In this document: positions 14,942 through 23,487 of the stretch, in pieces
How positions within the stretch are numbered: the stretch's first letter is position 1
Layout of the letters: each line of letters opens with the position of its first letter
Assembly (NCBI GenBank): GCA_030064795.1
Contig: JASJEI010000301.1
Span: 1 to 28,056, forward strand
Direction: 5' to 3'
Origin: Pleurocapsa sp. MO_226.B13
GTDB lineage: Bacteria > Cyanobacteriota > Cyanobacteriia > Cyanobacteriales > Xenococcaceae
Length of the DNA: 28,056 nt
Translations under genes and position numbers: made by a program
The notes under the pieces: generated by a model
Seen by the model: the letters and a program-made list of their open reading frames with translations, nothing else
Told to the model about the DNA's origin: nothing
The model's database searches: none

Positions 14942-16645
14942 CTAGGTAGTAACAAAAACGTCGTTCGAGTCTAGATTTGTTCCCGAAGATAAGACAGCCA
15001 ATGGTGTCTGAGCCACTCCACCGACACCATCAACATCAAAAAATAATTCTCCTGTTGAGGACTCATAGATTAAGCGATGGCTTGCCATGGTTGCAGTAGA
15101 ACCAAGATAAAACTGTTCTGTTGAGAAAGTTCCTTCTACTAGTCCTCCTCCAAAACCCGCAGCAGACAGGACAATTTGGTCTTCGCCAGCGAAAAAATCG
15201 CTAAGAGTATCGATCCCTTCAGCAGTAGTATTAAAGACAAAGCGATCGCTTCCAGCACCACCAAACAAAAGATCTTCACCTTGGTCGCCAACGAGAACAT
15301 CAGCACCATTACCACCAATCAAGGTGTCCTTACCCAACTCTCCCATAAGAGTATCCTTACCTGCTTGAGCATCGAGGATATCGTCTCCGATGCCACCAAA
15401 TAAAGCGTCCTGCCCATCTCCACCGTCAAGGGTATCGTTACCCGTATTGCCAAATAGAGTATCGTTGCCACTCAAACCGTAAACAAGATCGTTCCCTGCT
15501 TGTCCTGAAAGTTGGTTATTGACATCATTGCCCGTAACAGTATCGTTTCCCGAACCCCCAAGAGCATTTTCAATTATTGCACCGTTAGCAATGGTAAAAC
15601 CGCCGAAAATGCGTCGATCGGCATCTTCTCCAGTGATGCGTTCTATTAGAGAAACATTTTTCACATAGGAAAGATAACCTCCAGCACCAGGACCTAGAAG
15701 AGTCGCTGCACGTAAATCAATGATGGCATCTCCAGAAATTGAGCCAGCCGAGATCGTATCCACACCGCCTGCATCCCAGATACAAGAGTAAAATGTGCCT
15801 GCTTCGTTTCTATCTGACAAAACATAAACGTCGTCGCCTGTTTGGTACTCCATGTTAGCTCCATAAAGATACTGAATAGCAGCAATATCGAATGCCATTG
15901 GAGTACCTTCATTACCGAAATCACCCCCAGGAAAGAGATCGTTATCATCATCAGCTAAACCATACACGTAAGACATGACCGTATAGATGCCTTGGTTAAG
16001 ACCAAAGTCTCCTGTATCCAACAAAAAAGAGACACCAGGATAGATCTGGGAGCCTCCCATGCTGTCATGGGGGTGAGCCAATCCCAACCCGTGACCCAGC
16101 TCATGTAGCAGTACGGTAAAAGCTTCTCCACCCTGCTGTAGCGATTCTGAATTCCAAGCAAAACCAGTACGATTGAAATAACCAATGCCCATGGTGATGC
16201 TACCTGGTGTCTGAAACGCCCCTTGATGAACATCTGAACCTGCATCCACAGAATAAAAACCCAGAGTGGCATTGGGATCGTTGTCTTCTGCTCTCACAAA
16301 AGATATATTTGCCACATTTGACCAGGTAGTCAGGGCTGTTTCCATAGCCTCGATTTCATAGCTGAGCCAGGGGTAAGCCCGAAATCCGAGATCTAAACTA
16401 TCATCATAAGCTTCTGTTCCAGGTCCCCAGAAGGAATAAGTAATAGTGCGATCGCTATCTAGCGTCCAACGATTGCCCCCAAATAAAATACCATCAATAT
16501 AAACATTCCCTGTAAAAGGAAGGGTATCGTAAGGAGGATTGGGTCTGATGGGGTTATTATTGAGATTTTCTTCATTATTTGAGTGCGATCGCGATAATTC
16601 TGCTACTTCTAAGCTTAAATTACTATTGTCAACCTCACCAATCAT
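14942..16645 (-). CDS. Serralysin-like RTX zinc metalloprotease (peptidase M10 type)
   Basis: This 567-residue protein has a zinc protease domain with HELGHGLGLAH (His181, Glu182, His185, His191) and the Met-turn YTVMSY (Met224), the metzincin signature. From about residue 360 there are some eleven glycine/aspartate nonapeptide repeats (GGSGNDTVTG, GNTGNDTLDG, GGDGQDALFG and so on) that bind calcium and form a beta-roll. The tail has a SDRFVFNTT-type segment and ends in DVFVTT, fitting a C-terminal type I secretion signal. There is no N-terminal signal peptide. ATG 16645 follows GGGAG at 8 bases. It is probably exported and folds in calcium-containing medium. No ABC exporter, membrane fusion protein or protease inhibitor gene lies nearby. 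The frame is intact. Confidence 0.9.
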   Translation of the reverse strand: MIGEVDNSNLSLEVAELSRSHSNNEENLNNNPIRPNPPYDTLPFTGNVYIDGILFGGNRWTLDSDRTITYSFWGPGTEAYDDSLDLGFRAYPWLSYEIEAMETALTTWSNVANISFVRAEDNDPNATLGFYSVDAGSDVHQGAFQTPGSITMGIGYFNRTGFAWNSESLQQGGEAFTVLLHELGHGLGLAHPHDSMGGSQIYPGVSFLLDTGDFGLNQGIYTVMSYVYGLADDDNDLFPGGDFGNEGTPMAFDIAAIQYLYGANMEYQTGDDVYVLSDRNEAGTFYSCIWDAGGVDTISAGSISGDAIIDLRAATLLGPGAGGYLSYVKNVSLIERITGEDADRRIFGGFTIANGAIIENALGGSGNDTVTGNDVNNQLSGQAGNDLVYGLSGNDTLFGNTGNDTLDGGDGQDALFGGIGDDILDAQAGKDTLMGELGKDTLIGGNGADVLVGDQGEDLLFGGAGSDRFVFNTTAEGIDTLSDFFAGEDQIVLSAAGFGGGLVEGTFSTEQFYLGSTATMASHRLIYESSTGELFFDVDGVGGVAQTPLAVLSSGTNLDSNDVFVTT

Positions 16646-16842
16646 AATTATCTCCCTAAACTGTTAATTAACTGCCGATTTCGGGGCGATCGGTTATTTG
16701 CCCCTACTCTGTCTCAATTAGATTAGCCAAGCCAGTCCCGATTCTTCGATAGCCTAAAGTCATCGACTTTAATGACTTTTGTCATGACTTAATTTCAGCA
16801 AGTTGTTCTAAGATTCTTTTAGTCAAAACAGACGTGCGACTT

Positions 16843-18057
16843 ATGACAGCAAGCTCTATACTCCCTAGTTCTCAGACTTTTCCTTCCATCCGCCGAACAA
16901 TTTTCTACCTAGAGTGGACGATTTTGCTGGTTCACATAGTTGCATCGTTTATAGGAGGGTTTTTTTACGGCAATCAATATGTCTATATCGAAAATGCCTA
17001 TGTAATTACCTCTGCTGCTCTGGTTTTCTTTGCTCTGTTGAGTTTTTCCTTGCCCCTCAATCGTCCTCTCTGGCAAAGACGAGCCTATATTTTTCTGGAA
17101 ATACTCTGTCTCATCTTAACTTGCATTTTAACCACAACCGCTTTAGATTTGTTGCTTTATTTGGTTATTGCTAAAAGTTGCTTTTTGCTTAGTCGTCAAG
17201 ATACTATCAAAATAGCGATCGCTACAGGAATTATTTGGCAAATTTGTCGAATATGGGATATGGAAAACAAAATTGAGTGGTTGGGTACTATCATTCCAGA
17301 AGTATTTTCCGATCCTCAAAGGTATATTATTTACATCTTTTTTGAAAACACAGTTGCTTATTTAGCAGGAAGCACGTTTATAATTTTGCTCTGTTTTATT
17401 TTTCTTGCGGAGCGAAAAAGCCATGCTAAAGCAGTTTTTTTGAGGGCTGAAGTAGAAAAACTGGCAGCAAAATTAGAAAGAACTCGCATTGCTCGCGATA
17501 TACACGATTCTCTAGGACATATTCTTACTTCCCTTAATATTCAGCTAGAAGTTGCAGCCAGAATGGAACAGCACGATCCAACCCAAGCTAAACAAGCTCT
17601 CAAAACAGCTAAAACTCTTGCATCTCAAGCAGTTCAAGAAGTAAAACTGTCGGTTAACTCAATGCGAGAGGAAAATTTCAACCTGGATCGAGCTTTGATG
17701 AACCTAGTTCAGCAATTTCAAGAAAATAGCTCCTATAAGATACAAGCTCGCTTTAATTTTCCGATTCTTCCTCTACAAACTAGCCATCAAATCTACTGTA
17801 TCGTGCAAGAAGGTCTGACTAATATTCAAAAACACAGCAAAGCTTCTTTGGTTCGGCTTTACGGTGAGACAACCCCAGAGCAAATTAGTTTAAAAATAGC
17901 CGATAATGGAATTGGTTTCGAGCCTCATAGATTGAATTCTGGCTTTGGCTTGAGAGGAATGCAAGAACGGGTACAAATGCTAGGAGGACAAATTAAGATT
18001 GATAGTAGATCGCGAAAAGGCACGCAGATTCAAGTAAAGATTCCACTTGGTTTTTAA
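16843..18057 (+). CDS. Membrane sensor histidine kinase, NarL/DesK type
   Basis: The N-terminal half has about six hydrophobic segments (for example IFYLEWTILLVHIVASFIGG and VFFALLSFSLPL). A short coiled linker leads to a HisKA_3 dimerisation domain with RIARDIHDSLGHILTSLNIQ, where His of HDSLGH is the phospho-acceptor. The HATPase domain shows QEGLTNIQKHSKAS, DNGIGFEP and GFGLRGMQERVQMLGG. Length, about 404 residues, is normal. ATG 16843 is preferred over GTG 16834, though neither has a strong ribosome-binding site. The response regulator gene follows 77 bp downstream in the same direction, so the two form a pair. No extracellular sensor domain is evident, suggesting membrane or cell-envelope sensing as in DesK or LiaS; the signal itself is unknown. 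Confidence 0.93.
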   Translation: MTASSILPSSQTFPSIRRTIFYLEWTILLVHIVASFIGGFFYGNQYVYIENAYVITSAALVFFALLSFSLPLNRPLWQRRAYIFLEILCLILTCILTTTALDLLLYLVIAKSCFLLSRQDTIKIAIATGIIWQICRIWDMENKIEWLGTIIPEVFSDPQRYIIYIFFENTVAYLAGSTFIILLCFIFLAERKSHAKAVFLRAEVEKLAAKLERTRIARDIHDSLGHILTSLNIQLEVAARMEQHDPTQAKQALKTAKTLASQAVQEVKLSVNSMREENFNLDRALMNLVQQFQENSSYKIQARFNFPILPLQTSHQIYCIVQEGLTNIQKHSKASLVRLYGETTPEQISLKIADNGIGFEPHRLNSGFGLRGMQERVQMLGGQIKIDSRSRKGTQIQVKIPLGF

Positions 18058-18078
18058 GATAGATATTGTTAGTGGTTA

Positions 18079-18106
18079 GTACGGGCGTTTCGCGAAACGC
18101 CCGTAC
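18079..18106. repeat. 28-bp perfect palindrome between kinase and regulator genes
   Basis: The palindrome starts GTACGGGCGTTTCG and continues as its own reverse complement. It is flanked by AGTGGTTAGT on both sides (18071-18080 and 18107-18116). It lies in the 77-bp gap of a probable two-gene operon and could affect transcript stability. Confidence 0.9.
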
Positions 18107-18134
18107 AGTGGTTAGTGAATCAACGTGGGTTAAG

Positions 18135-18770
18135 ATGATTAGACTTTTGTTAGCAGACGACCAACCTCTATTTCGTCAAGGGTTAGCTTCTCTACTTTCT
18201 TTAGAGGCAGATTTAGAAGTAGTGGGAGAAGCTAATGAAGGCAAAAAGGCGATCGCCCTAGCGGAACATCTTCAACCCGATATAATTTTGATGGACGTGC
18301 GAATGCCAGTTTGCAATGGAGTAGAGGCTACCCGTGTCATTCATCAACGTTTTCCTTGGATTCGGATCTTAGTACTAACTACCTTTGATGAGGATGAATA
18401 TGTACTGCATTCTCTGCAAGCAGGAGCTTTGGGTTATTTGCTTAAAAGTACCCCTTCTCTAGAAGTAGCAGCAGCAATTCGCAATCTATACAAAGGCTAC
18501 AGTCAACTCGGTCCAACTATTGCCCCTAAAGTATTTTCGCAACTAAATCCAGAGGATTTAACTCAAAAAAATAATTATGAGGGAGTTTTTAGCGATCGCG
18601 AAATTGAAATCTTAACTCTGCTTGCTCAAGGAAAAAATAATCGAGAAATTGCCTCCTTACTACATCTAACCCAAGGAACAGTTAAAAATCATTTAACTAA
18701 TATTTTTATTCAACTAGGAGTGCGCGATCGCACTCAAGCAGCCCTTTGGGCGCAAAAAAACCTGAGCTAA
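18135..18770 (+). CDS. NarL/LuxR-family response regulator
   Basis: This 211-residue regulator has an N-terminal receiver with MIRLLLADDQPLFRQGL, phospho-acceptor Asp in IILMDVRMP, the conserved Thr in LVLTTFDEDEY and Lys in LGYLLKST. The C-terminal LuxR-type helix-turn-helix reads FSDREIEILTLLAQGKNNRE and then IASLLHLTQGTVKNHLTNIF. It should bind DNA as a dimer when phosphorylated by the kinase encoded just upstream. ATG 18135 is chosen because the conserved receiver begins there; longer in-frame starts would read through the 28-bp palindrome, which is clearly non-coding. Target genes cannot be told from the window. Frame and length are intact. Confidence 0.95.
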   Translation: MIRLLLADDQPLFRQGLASLLSLEADLEVVGEANEGKKAIALAEHLQPDIILMDVRMPVCNGVEATRVIHQRFPWIRILVLTTFDEDEYVLHSLQAGALGYLLKSTPSLEVAAAIRNLYKGYSQLGPTIAPKVFSQLNPEDLTQKNNYEGVFSDREIEILTLLAQGKNNREIASLLHLTQGTVKNHLTNIFIQLGVRDRTQAALWAQKNLS

Positions 18771-18905
18771 ACCACTGTAATAACCAAGATCGAAGTAGAA
18801 GTCATAGAAAACTTAGAAATTCTTACTGTTCCAGGATTACTGCCAGATTGGGAACTTTCGAGATCCGATCTGTGGTTTCCTTTGTTTAAACCGCATCTAG
18901 TTTGA
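18771..18905 (+). pseudogene. Uma2-like protein, C-terminal remnant
   Basis: About 40 codons in the same frame as the preceding regulator, but after its stop, encode KIEVEVIENLEILTVPGLLP followed by DWELSRSDLWF. This resembles the last strands of Uma2-family (DUF820) nuclease-fold proteins, where a pattern like PGL-x-P-x-W-x-L-x-x-x-x-LW is common. No start codon or upstream part is present. The call is tentative. Confidence 0.4.
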
Positions 18906-19441
18906 AACCTGTAGTTTTATAGATTAAGACAACTAAGCGAGCATATTGCAATAGCCCATCGATCATATTTTCCATCCGTGAAATCCGTTCTCGCTGTAGA
19001 TGCAAATAGTTTTGAGTCTCATCGGTTAGCTTGTCTTCTAAGTAAATCTAGTTTTTGTCGGGCAAGCTGGACGATTTCTTGAAGATCCTGTTGTTGAGAG
19101 TCATTACTCTCTAAATCTTCTAATTCGTTTAAACTGGCGGGCAAATCGGCGATCGCTTGCTGGTATGGTTGCAAAAAATTAGTTTGTTTGGCGATCGCAT
19201 ATCCTCTAACCCCTGTTTTGGCACTAGTCAGTAAAAATAGTAGGTTGTTAGCTTCGATCGTGGTTGATTCAGTCTGGTCGATTTCTCGATGAACGGCGAT
19301 CGCATCATTTCTTAGTTCGATCCAAACAGTCAAAATCGCGAGCGTACAAATTGCTGGTATGGTTAGAATCAATCCACCCCGATAACTGACAGGTATTCTC
19401 GACCAATAACGATTCAGCTTGTTGAAAGAAAATTTGGGCAT
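18886..19441 (-). pseudogene. CHASE3-type sensor kinase, internally deleted
   Basis: From ATG 19441 the protein has a short cytoplasmic start, a membrane segment (GGLILTIPAICTLAILTVWI) and the first part of a CHASE3 extracellular domain (NNLLFLLTSAKTGVRGYAIA, with the common GxRGY pattern). The frame stops at 19019. In the next frame, directly adjoining, is ETQNYLHLQRERISRMENMI followed by DGLLQYARL, which is the second helix of a HisKA domain. The second CHASE3 half, the second membrane segment, the linker, the phospho-acceptor helix and the ATPase domain are all missing. This is an internally deleted and 3'-truncated kinase gene. The end overlaps the Uma2 remnant on the other strand. Confidence 0.7.
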
Positions 19442-19448
19442 ATTGCAA

Positions 19449-21092
19449 TTAGCTTACAAATACTTGAGCCTCGCATTCACCCAGACTAATTACTAATTTA
19501 CCTTTTTGTGCCTCAACATTGTAATCTTGCGTCCATTCATGCCAAGTACCAGCAGCAGGAAAGCGATCGACGGTGTAATCTTGTAAGAAATTGTCGGAGA
19601 AGTTAATTACCACCACCACGCGGGAACCTTCATTATTCCAGCGAGTATATGCCAGAACCTTAGTTTCTGGATCTTCATGAAAGAATTCGATATTATCGGT
19701 ACGTAGAGCATGATTTTGGGTTCTGAGGGCAATCAAGCCCCGATAATAGTCCAGTAAGCTCTGATTGTCATTATTTTCTAATAATTGCCAATCAATTTTT
19801 GCTTCCTCTTCGGGGTTGTATTCACCGAACTCATTACCCATCCAAACCAAAGGTACGCCAACTACGGTAAATAATAGAACTACACCTAACTTAGCTCGAT
19901 TAAATGCTTCTTTGCCAAAGATACTGCGCTGACCCAACTCAGCCATAATGTATTTATGGTCGTGACAGGTAATATAATTAATTACGCTAGTTGCACCCTG
20001 ATAACCCTGACGCTCTGGGGCAACAACTTCTTTAAGAGCTTCTAAATCAAAGTCATCACCGCTGATGTGTTTTAAGATCTGTTGATAAAAGCTTTCGTGC
20101 CAACAGGCATCCATCGGTCTACCGTATCCTGCCAAATCGGGTTTTTCAGGAATGTATTCAATGGTGTTAAAAAATGGCTTCATAGAGGCAACTTGCCTCG
20201 CTTGTTCGCTGATCCACGAAAGAAAATCGGTGTTGCCAATTTGCTTACCCGCATCAAAGCGAATACCGTCGATATGATATTCTTCGATCCAAAACCTGAC
20301 CACATTGCCGACAAATTGCCATGCAGGTTTAAGATCTAAATTCTCGTCATAATGTTCGTAATTAAATTCGGGGCCCCAACTGTGTTCTGGATCGCTCGGT
20401 TCGCTACTATACCAGTAATCATGGTCGATTTGAGTCAGCGGTGCTTCAGTATCAGAATGATTAAAAATAATGTCTAATAATACTCGAATGCCTCTAGAAT
20501 GGCATTGATCGATTAAACGCTTTAAATCTTCTGTCGAACCGTAACTCGACTCTACAGCAAAATAATGACGGGGTGTGTAACCCCAACTCATGTCCCCTGG
20601 ATATTCTTGGATCGGCATTAATTCTAGAGCATTAATCCCCAGTTCGCTCAAATAATCCAATTTATCAATAACGTCGGTAAACTTACCCCGCTCTTGTTTA
20701 TCCGCTTCACCACCAGAAAAACCGCCGACATAGACTTCATAAATGACTAGCTCTTCGTTACTAGGTAAAGCTCGAGCGTCATGTTGCCAAATGTAGTCAT
20801 CGACAATCCTTTTGCCGTCTTTGATGCGAACTATACTATTTTGGCTAGCATCATCAATATCTGTAGCATAGGGATCGCTGATTTCCACCCATTCATCGGG
20901 TTCGAGAAACCAAGATTTTGACTGGAGGCGAAACTTATACTGATAAACCCCATCCTCTAGCTCAACTTTGGCTTTAAAATAACCGCGATCGTCTTTTTTC
21001 AGCGATATTTCTGACCAATCAGAGAAGCTTCCTTTGAGAGTTGCACTATTGTTGTAGGGAGCAAATAACTTAAATTCGATTGAGTTAGTCAT
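19449..21092 (-). CDS. GH13 alpha-amylase-family enzyme with N-terminal CBM48-like domain
   Basis: This 547-residue enzyme acts on alpha-1,4/1,6-glucans such as glycogen. Residues 1-95 form a beta-sandwich glycogen-binding domain (FKLFAPYNNSATLKGSFSDW, GVYQYKFRL). The barrel shows region I DIIFNH (207-212), region II GIRFDAGKQ with nucleophile Asp280, a general acid Glu312 in NTIEYIPE, and region IV ITCHDHK with Asp378. A beta-sandwich C-terminal domain follows. It resembles branching-enzyme and glucan-hydrolase-like GH13 proteins but is shorter than a standard GlgB (over 700 residues), so I do not choose between hydrolase and transferase. No signal peptide is seen, so it is cytoplasmic. The frame is intact, and a broken kinase gene lies 7 bp downstream on the same strand. 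Confidence 0.85.
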   Translation of the reverse strand: MTNSIEFKLFAPYNNSATLKGSFSDWSEISLKKDDRGYFKAKVELEDGVYQYKFRLQSKSWFLEPDEWVEISDPYATDIDDASQNSIVRIKDGKRIVDDYIWQHDARALPSNEELVIYEVYVGGFSGGEADKQERGKFTDVIDKLDYLSELGINALELMPIQEYPGDMSWGYTPRHYFAVESSYGSTEDLKRLIDQCHSRGIRVLLDIIFNHSDTEAPLTQIDHDYWYSSEPSDPEHSWGPEFNYEHYDENLDLKPAWQFVGNVVRFWIEEYHIDGIRFDAGKQIGNTDFLSWISEQARQVASMKPFFNTIEYIPEKPDLAGYGRPMDACWHESFYQQILKHISGDDFDLEALKEVVAPERQGYQGATSVINYITCHDHKYIMAELGQRSIFGKEAFNRAKLGVVLLFTVVGVPLVWMGNEFGEYNPEEEAKIDWQLLENNDNQSLLDYYRGLIALRTQNHALRTDNIEFFHEDPETKVLAYTRWNNEGSRVVVVINFSDNFLQDYTVDRFPAAGTWHEWTQDYNVEAQKGKLVISLGECEAQVFVS

Positions 21093-21584
21093 TGGGGTGA
21101 CACGGTATTGCCAGTAGTTTAGATAATCATATGGAAGTCTTCTTCAAGTATCTATCTGTCTGAAGAGATAAATTACCAGCAATAGTTACTAATTATCAGT
21201 TTGGGGTTTGGGGTTATTAGTTATTAGTAGGGGCGAACGGCACTGAAAGCCCTTACAGTCATTAGTTGTATTTCCTCGTGCCTCGTGCCTCGTGCTTCAT
21301 TCCTTGTTCCTCATTCCTCTCCCTTACCAAAAACTTTAAATAGACGCGATCGCCGTTTGATATAGGACGTAGTACTCTGTCAATAATTAATTGATGGGTT
21401 GGGAGAAGCAGGGGAAGCAGGACAAAGGCTTTAGCCGCATGTAGCAGGGGAAGATACTTATTAATATTTATCTCTCAAATCAATGTTGACAGACCAGTAG
21501 ATAGATTTCTCTCTAATAGTAGAGAAAAAATTTACTGAAATTGAGGAAAATATAATTGAGAGGGAGATTGGAAAGGGCTTAAAT
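21093..21584. repeat. Gene-free stretch with short tandem repeats and palindrome halves
   Basis: No gene is seen here. The stretch holds AGTAGGGGCGAACGG (one half of the palindrome type found at 26948), three tandem CCTCGTG heptamers (21274-21294), and the GGGGAAGCAGG motif repeated near 21410-21450. These are typical cyanobacterial heptamer and dispersed repeats. The last 60 bases probably contain the promoter of the next gene, which has GAAAGGG before its ATG. Confidence 0.7.
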
Positions 21585-22106
21585 ATGAGACGTTCTAAAA
21601 ATGTAGAAAATACAATCGCGATCGCCAACAAAATAAATCAAGATTGCCAACTAACCCAGAATCTGAATCGAGCCAGACTCGATCGATTAAGCTGGATTTT
21701 ATTGATGATCGCCACAATTTTATTTGCCTGGACGAGTCCGCTCGATAATAAGGCGATCGCCAGTCAAGCGAGCTTAATTCCCTCTCCTAGTTTGCAGTCA
21801 GAACAGCCAGCAGAAATATTAACGGCAAACAGCGATACTCTACCTCCTGAAGTTAAAAGTGCTGTCCTCAACGATACGGTAAAACGAACTAGCAAAACCA
21901 TCTCCGCTTTGAGAATACTCTCGGCTCAACCAAAGGAATGGACAGACGGCTGTCTGGGTCTCGGTAATCCAGATGAATTATGTACCCAAGCGATTACTCC
22001 TGGTTGGCAAATCGTAGTTACCGATGGTTTAAGAGATTGGACTTATCGTACCGATGATACGGGAAAGGCAGTCAGATTAGAGCAGCTTGATGGGAGTGGT
22101 AACTAA
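21585..22106 (+). CDS. Membrane-anchored cyanobacterial protein of unknown function
   Basis: This 173-residue protein has a basic N-terminal region, one hydrophobic segment at about 35-50 (LSWILLMIATILFAWT) that could be a membrane anchor or uncleaved signal, a Ser/Pro/Glu-rich linker, and a conserved C-terminal domain beginning LPPEVKSAVLNDTVKRTSKT. The motif EWTDGCLGLGNPDELCTQ, then TPGWQIVV and WTYRTDDTGKAVRLE, recurs in many cyanobacterial secreted proteins as far as I recall; its two Cys may pair outside the cytoplasm. No function is known to me. ATG 21585 has GAAAGGG about 10 bases upstream. It stands alone; an IS-disrupted remnant lies downstream on the opposite strand. Confidence 0.8.
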   Translation: MRRSKNVENTIAIANKINQDCQLTQNLNRARLDRLSWILLMIATILFAWTSPLDNKAIASQASLIPSPSLQSEQPAEILTANSDTLPPEVKSAVLNDTVKRTSKTISALRILSAQPKEWTDGCLGLGNPDELCTQAITPGWQIVVTDGLRDWTYRTDDTGKAVRLEQLDGSGN

Positions 22107-22202
22107 GTAAAAACGGGGAATTAAATATTTTTTGCTACTTCTATAATTTGATTGCGTAACCATTGGTGTTTTGGTCGCATAGTATTCATCGAGGGCAATT
22201 AA

Positions 22203-23145
22203 GAGAGTGTTTGTAAATAAAAAATTAAGCAACGGATTGCTCATTCCGAGCTAGACGTTTAGACATTAAATGAACCATTGCGATATAAATTAGAGATTCG
22301 CGCTCTTTCGGGGAGCTTTTCGTAATCTACTACCAAGCGACGTTTCTGAATTAACCAGGCAAAAGTTCGTTCTACAACCCATCTCCTAGCTAATAATTGA
22401 AACCCTTTTCCCTCTCTTTTCATTACTTCTACAGTAGCCGATGATAGGCTTTCAACCGCTTTTCTAAATCTTGCCCCCTGATAGCCTTGATCTACCCAAA
22501 TTAATTCTAGTCGGTCAAGATTCTCTTGTGACTCAAGCAGTAATGCTAGTCCATTAATGCGCTCTGAGCCATTAGCTTCAGTGACTATCACTTCTAACAA
22601 TAATCCCAATGTATCCACTAAAATATGGCGCTTTCTACCTTTTACTTTCTTGCCACCGTCAAAGCCATATACCTCCCCCTTTTGACCGTCGTTTTTACGG
22701 ACTGGCTATCTATAGCCCCTGCACTTGGTTGGTTGCTTTTCTCTTCCTACATGCGGCGAACTATGCGCCTTTGTTGCTGTCTTAATTCTTCCCGAAGTAG
22801 TCGATTCATTCGATACCAAACTTTATTTTTGTTCCATTTGTCAAAGTAAGTTCTTACCGTTGACCAATGAGGAAAATCATGAGGCAATGCTCGCCACTGA
22901 CAACCTTCTTCCAGCAGATACAAGATGGCATTAACTACTTCCCTTAAATCCGTGCTTCTCTTGCGCCCGCGTAACTTGCTTTTTGGCAGTAATGGTTCAA
23001 TTATTATCCAACGAGCGATCGCGCTCTGTCAGAAGGATAAGCTTTTCTCACTGTCTATACTAATTTGCTTCAATTTGTTTCTTTTCTTTTACAACTAAAT
23101 CTCCTTCTGAATAGTCTTCTTTATTTTCTTTTTACAAACAGTCTC
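22203..23145 (-). mobile_element. IS5-family insertion sequence, 943 bp
   Basis: The ends GAGAGTGTTTGTAAAT (22203 on) and, on the other strand, GAGACTGTTTGTAAAA (from 23145) are inverted repeats. The element is flanked by TAA on both sides (22200-22202 and 23146-23148), a 3-bp target duplication. Precise removal with one TAA rejoins the LysR-like frame, which confirms the ends. Confidence 0.88.
22225..23051 (-). pseudogene. IS5-family transposase with several lesions
   Basis: Reading from GTG 23051, the fragments are RKAYPSD, then after a shift at a HIP1-containing stretch (near 23017-23030) WIIIEPLLPKSKLRGRKRST and LYLLEEGCQWRALPHDFPHW. These are followed by RRIVRRM, an in-frame TAG (22747-22749), NQPSAGAIDSQSVKTTVK (catalytic Asp), a -1 shift at AAAAGGGGG (about 22673-22684), EVYGFDGGKKVKGRKRHILV, VDQGYQGARF (second Asp) and RRWVVERTFAWLIQKRRLVV (Glu). 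One more shift near KLPER leads to ESLIYIAMVHLMSKRLARN and a stop at 22225. The order matches an IS5/IS427-type DDE transposase. The A/G-run shift might be programmed frameshifting, as known in that group, but the other lesions make this copy dead. Confidence 0.82.
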
Positions 23146-23487
23146 TAATAAGTTTAAATCTAGTTGACGCAGATTTCTATAATCAATATTTATTTCTCGA
23201 TTCCAGTTATTATCGATGTCATTGATATCCATTATCTATCGTATTTCTTTGACTATTTTTTTTAGTTTTATTAATCTACATAAACAAACTAAAATTTGCA
23301 ATTTATCTCCGTTTTTCATGATATTCAGCATAATAAATCTGAATTATTGAAATTTATTAATGTATGGCAAGCAAAGATAAATCTAAATATTTATTAACAA
23401 AGAAAAGTTTAACTATTTTGTTAATAAAAGCATATTTTAGTTGGGGAAAATTCAAAAAACAGACTAAATCTAACAAGCATAAAAACT

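Larger units (their letters stand above)
22130..23232 (-). pseudogene. LysR-like regulator N-terminal remnant, split by an IS5-type element
   Basis: ATG at 23232 starts MDINDIDNNWNREINIDYRN and then LRQLDLN. The IS and one TAA copy interrupt after that, and the frame continues LLIALDEYYATKTPMVTQ. Without the IS the core reads RQLDLNLLIALDE, the classic start of LysR-type helix-turn-helix domains, but it degenerates after VTQ where the recognition helix should follow. Both the truncation and the IS make it non-functional. The family call rests on about 20 residues. Confidence 0.5.

Noticed and set aside
15694..16272. Other minus-strand open frames inside the metalloprotease gene
   Set aside because: They are alternate-frame readings of the repeat-rich and catalytic regions; the HExxH frame is clearly the coding one.
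18066..18134. N-terminal extension of the response regulator in the same frame
   Set aside because: It would translate a perfect palindrome and its flanking repeats; the conserved receiver begins at ATG 18135.
22625..22934. Forward open frames inside the IS5-type element
   Set aside because: They are antisense to transposase fragments whose motifs are recognisable on the minus strand.
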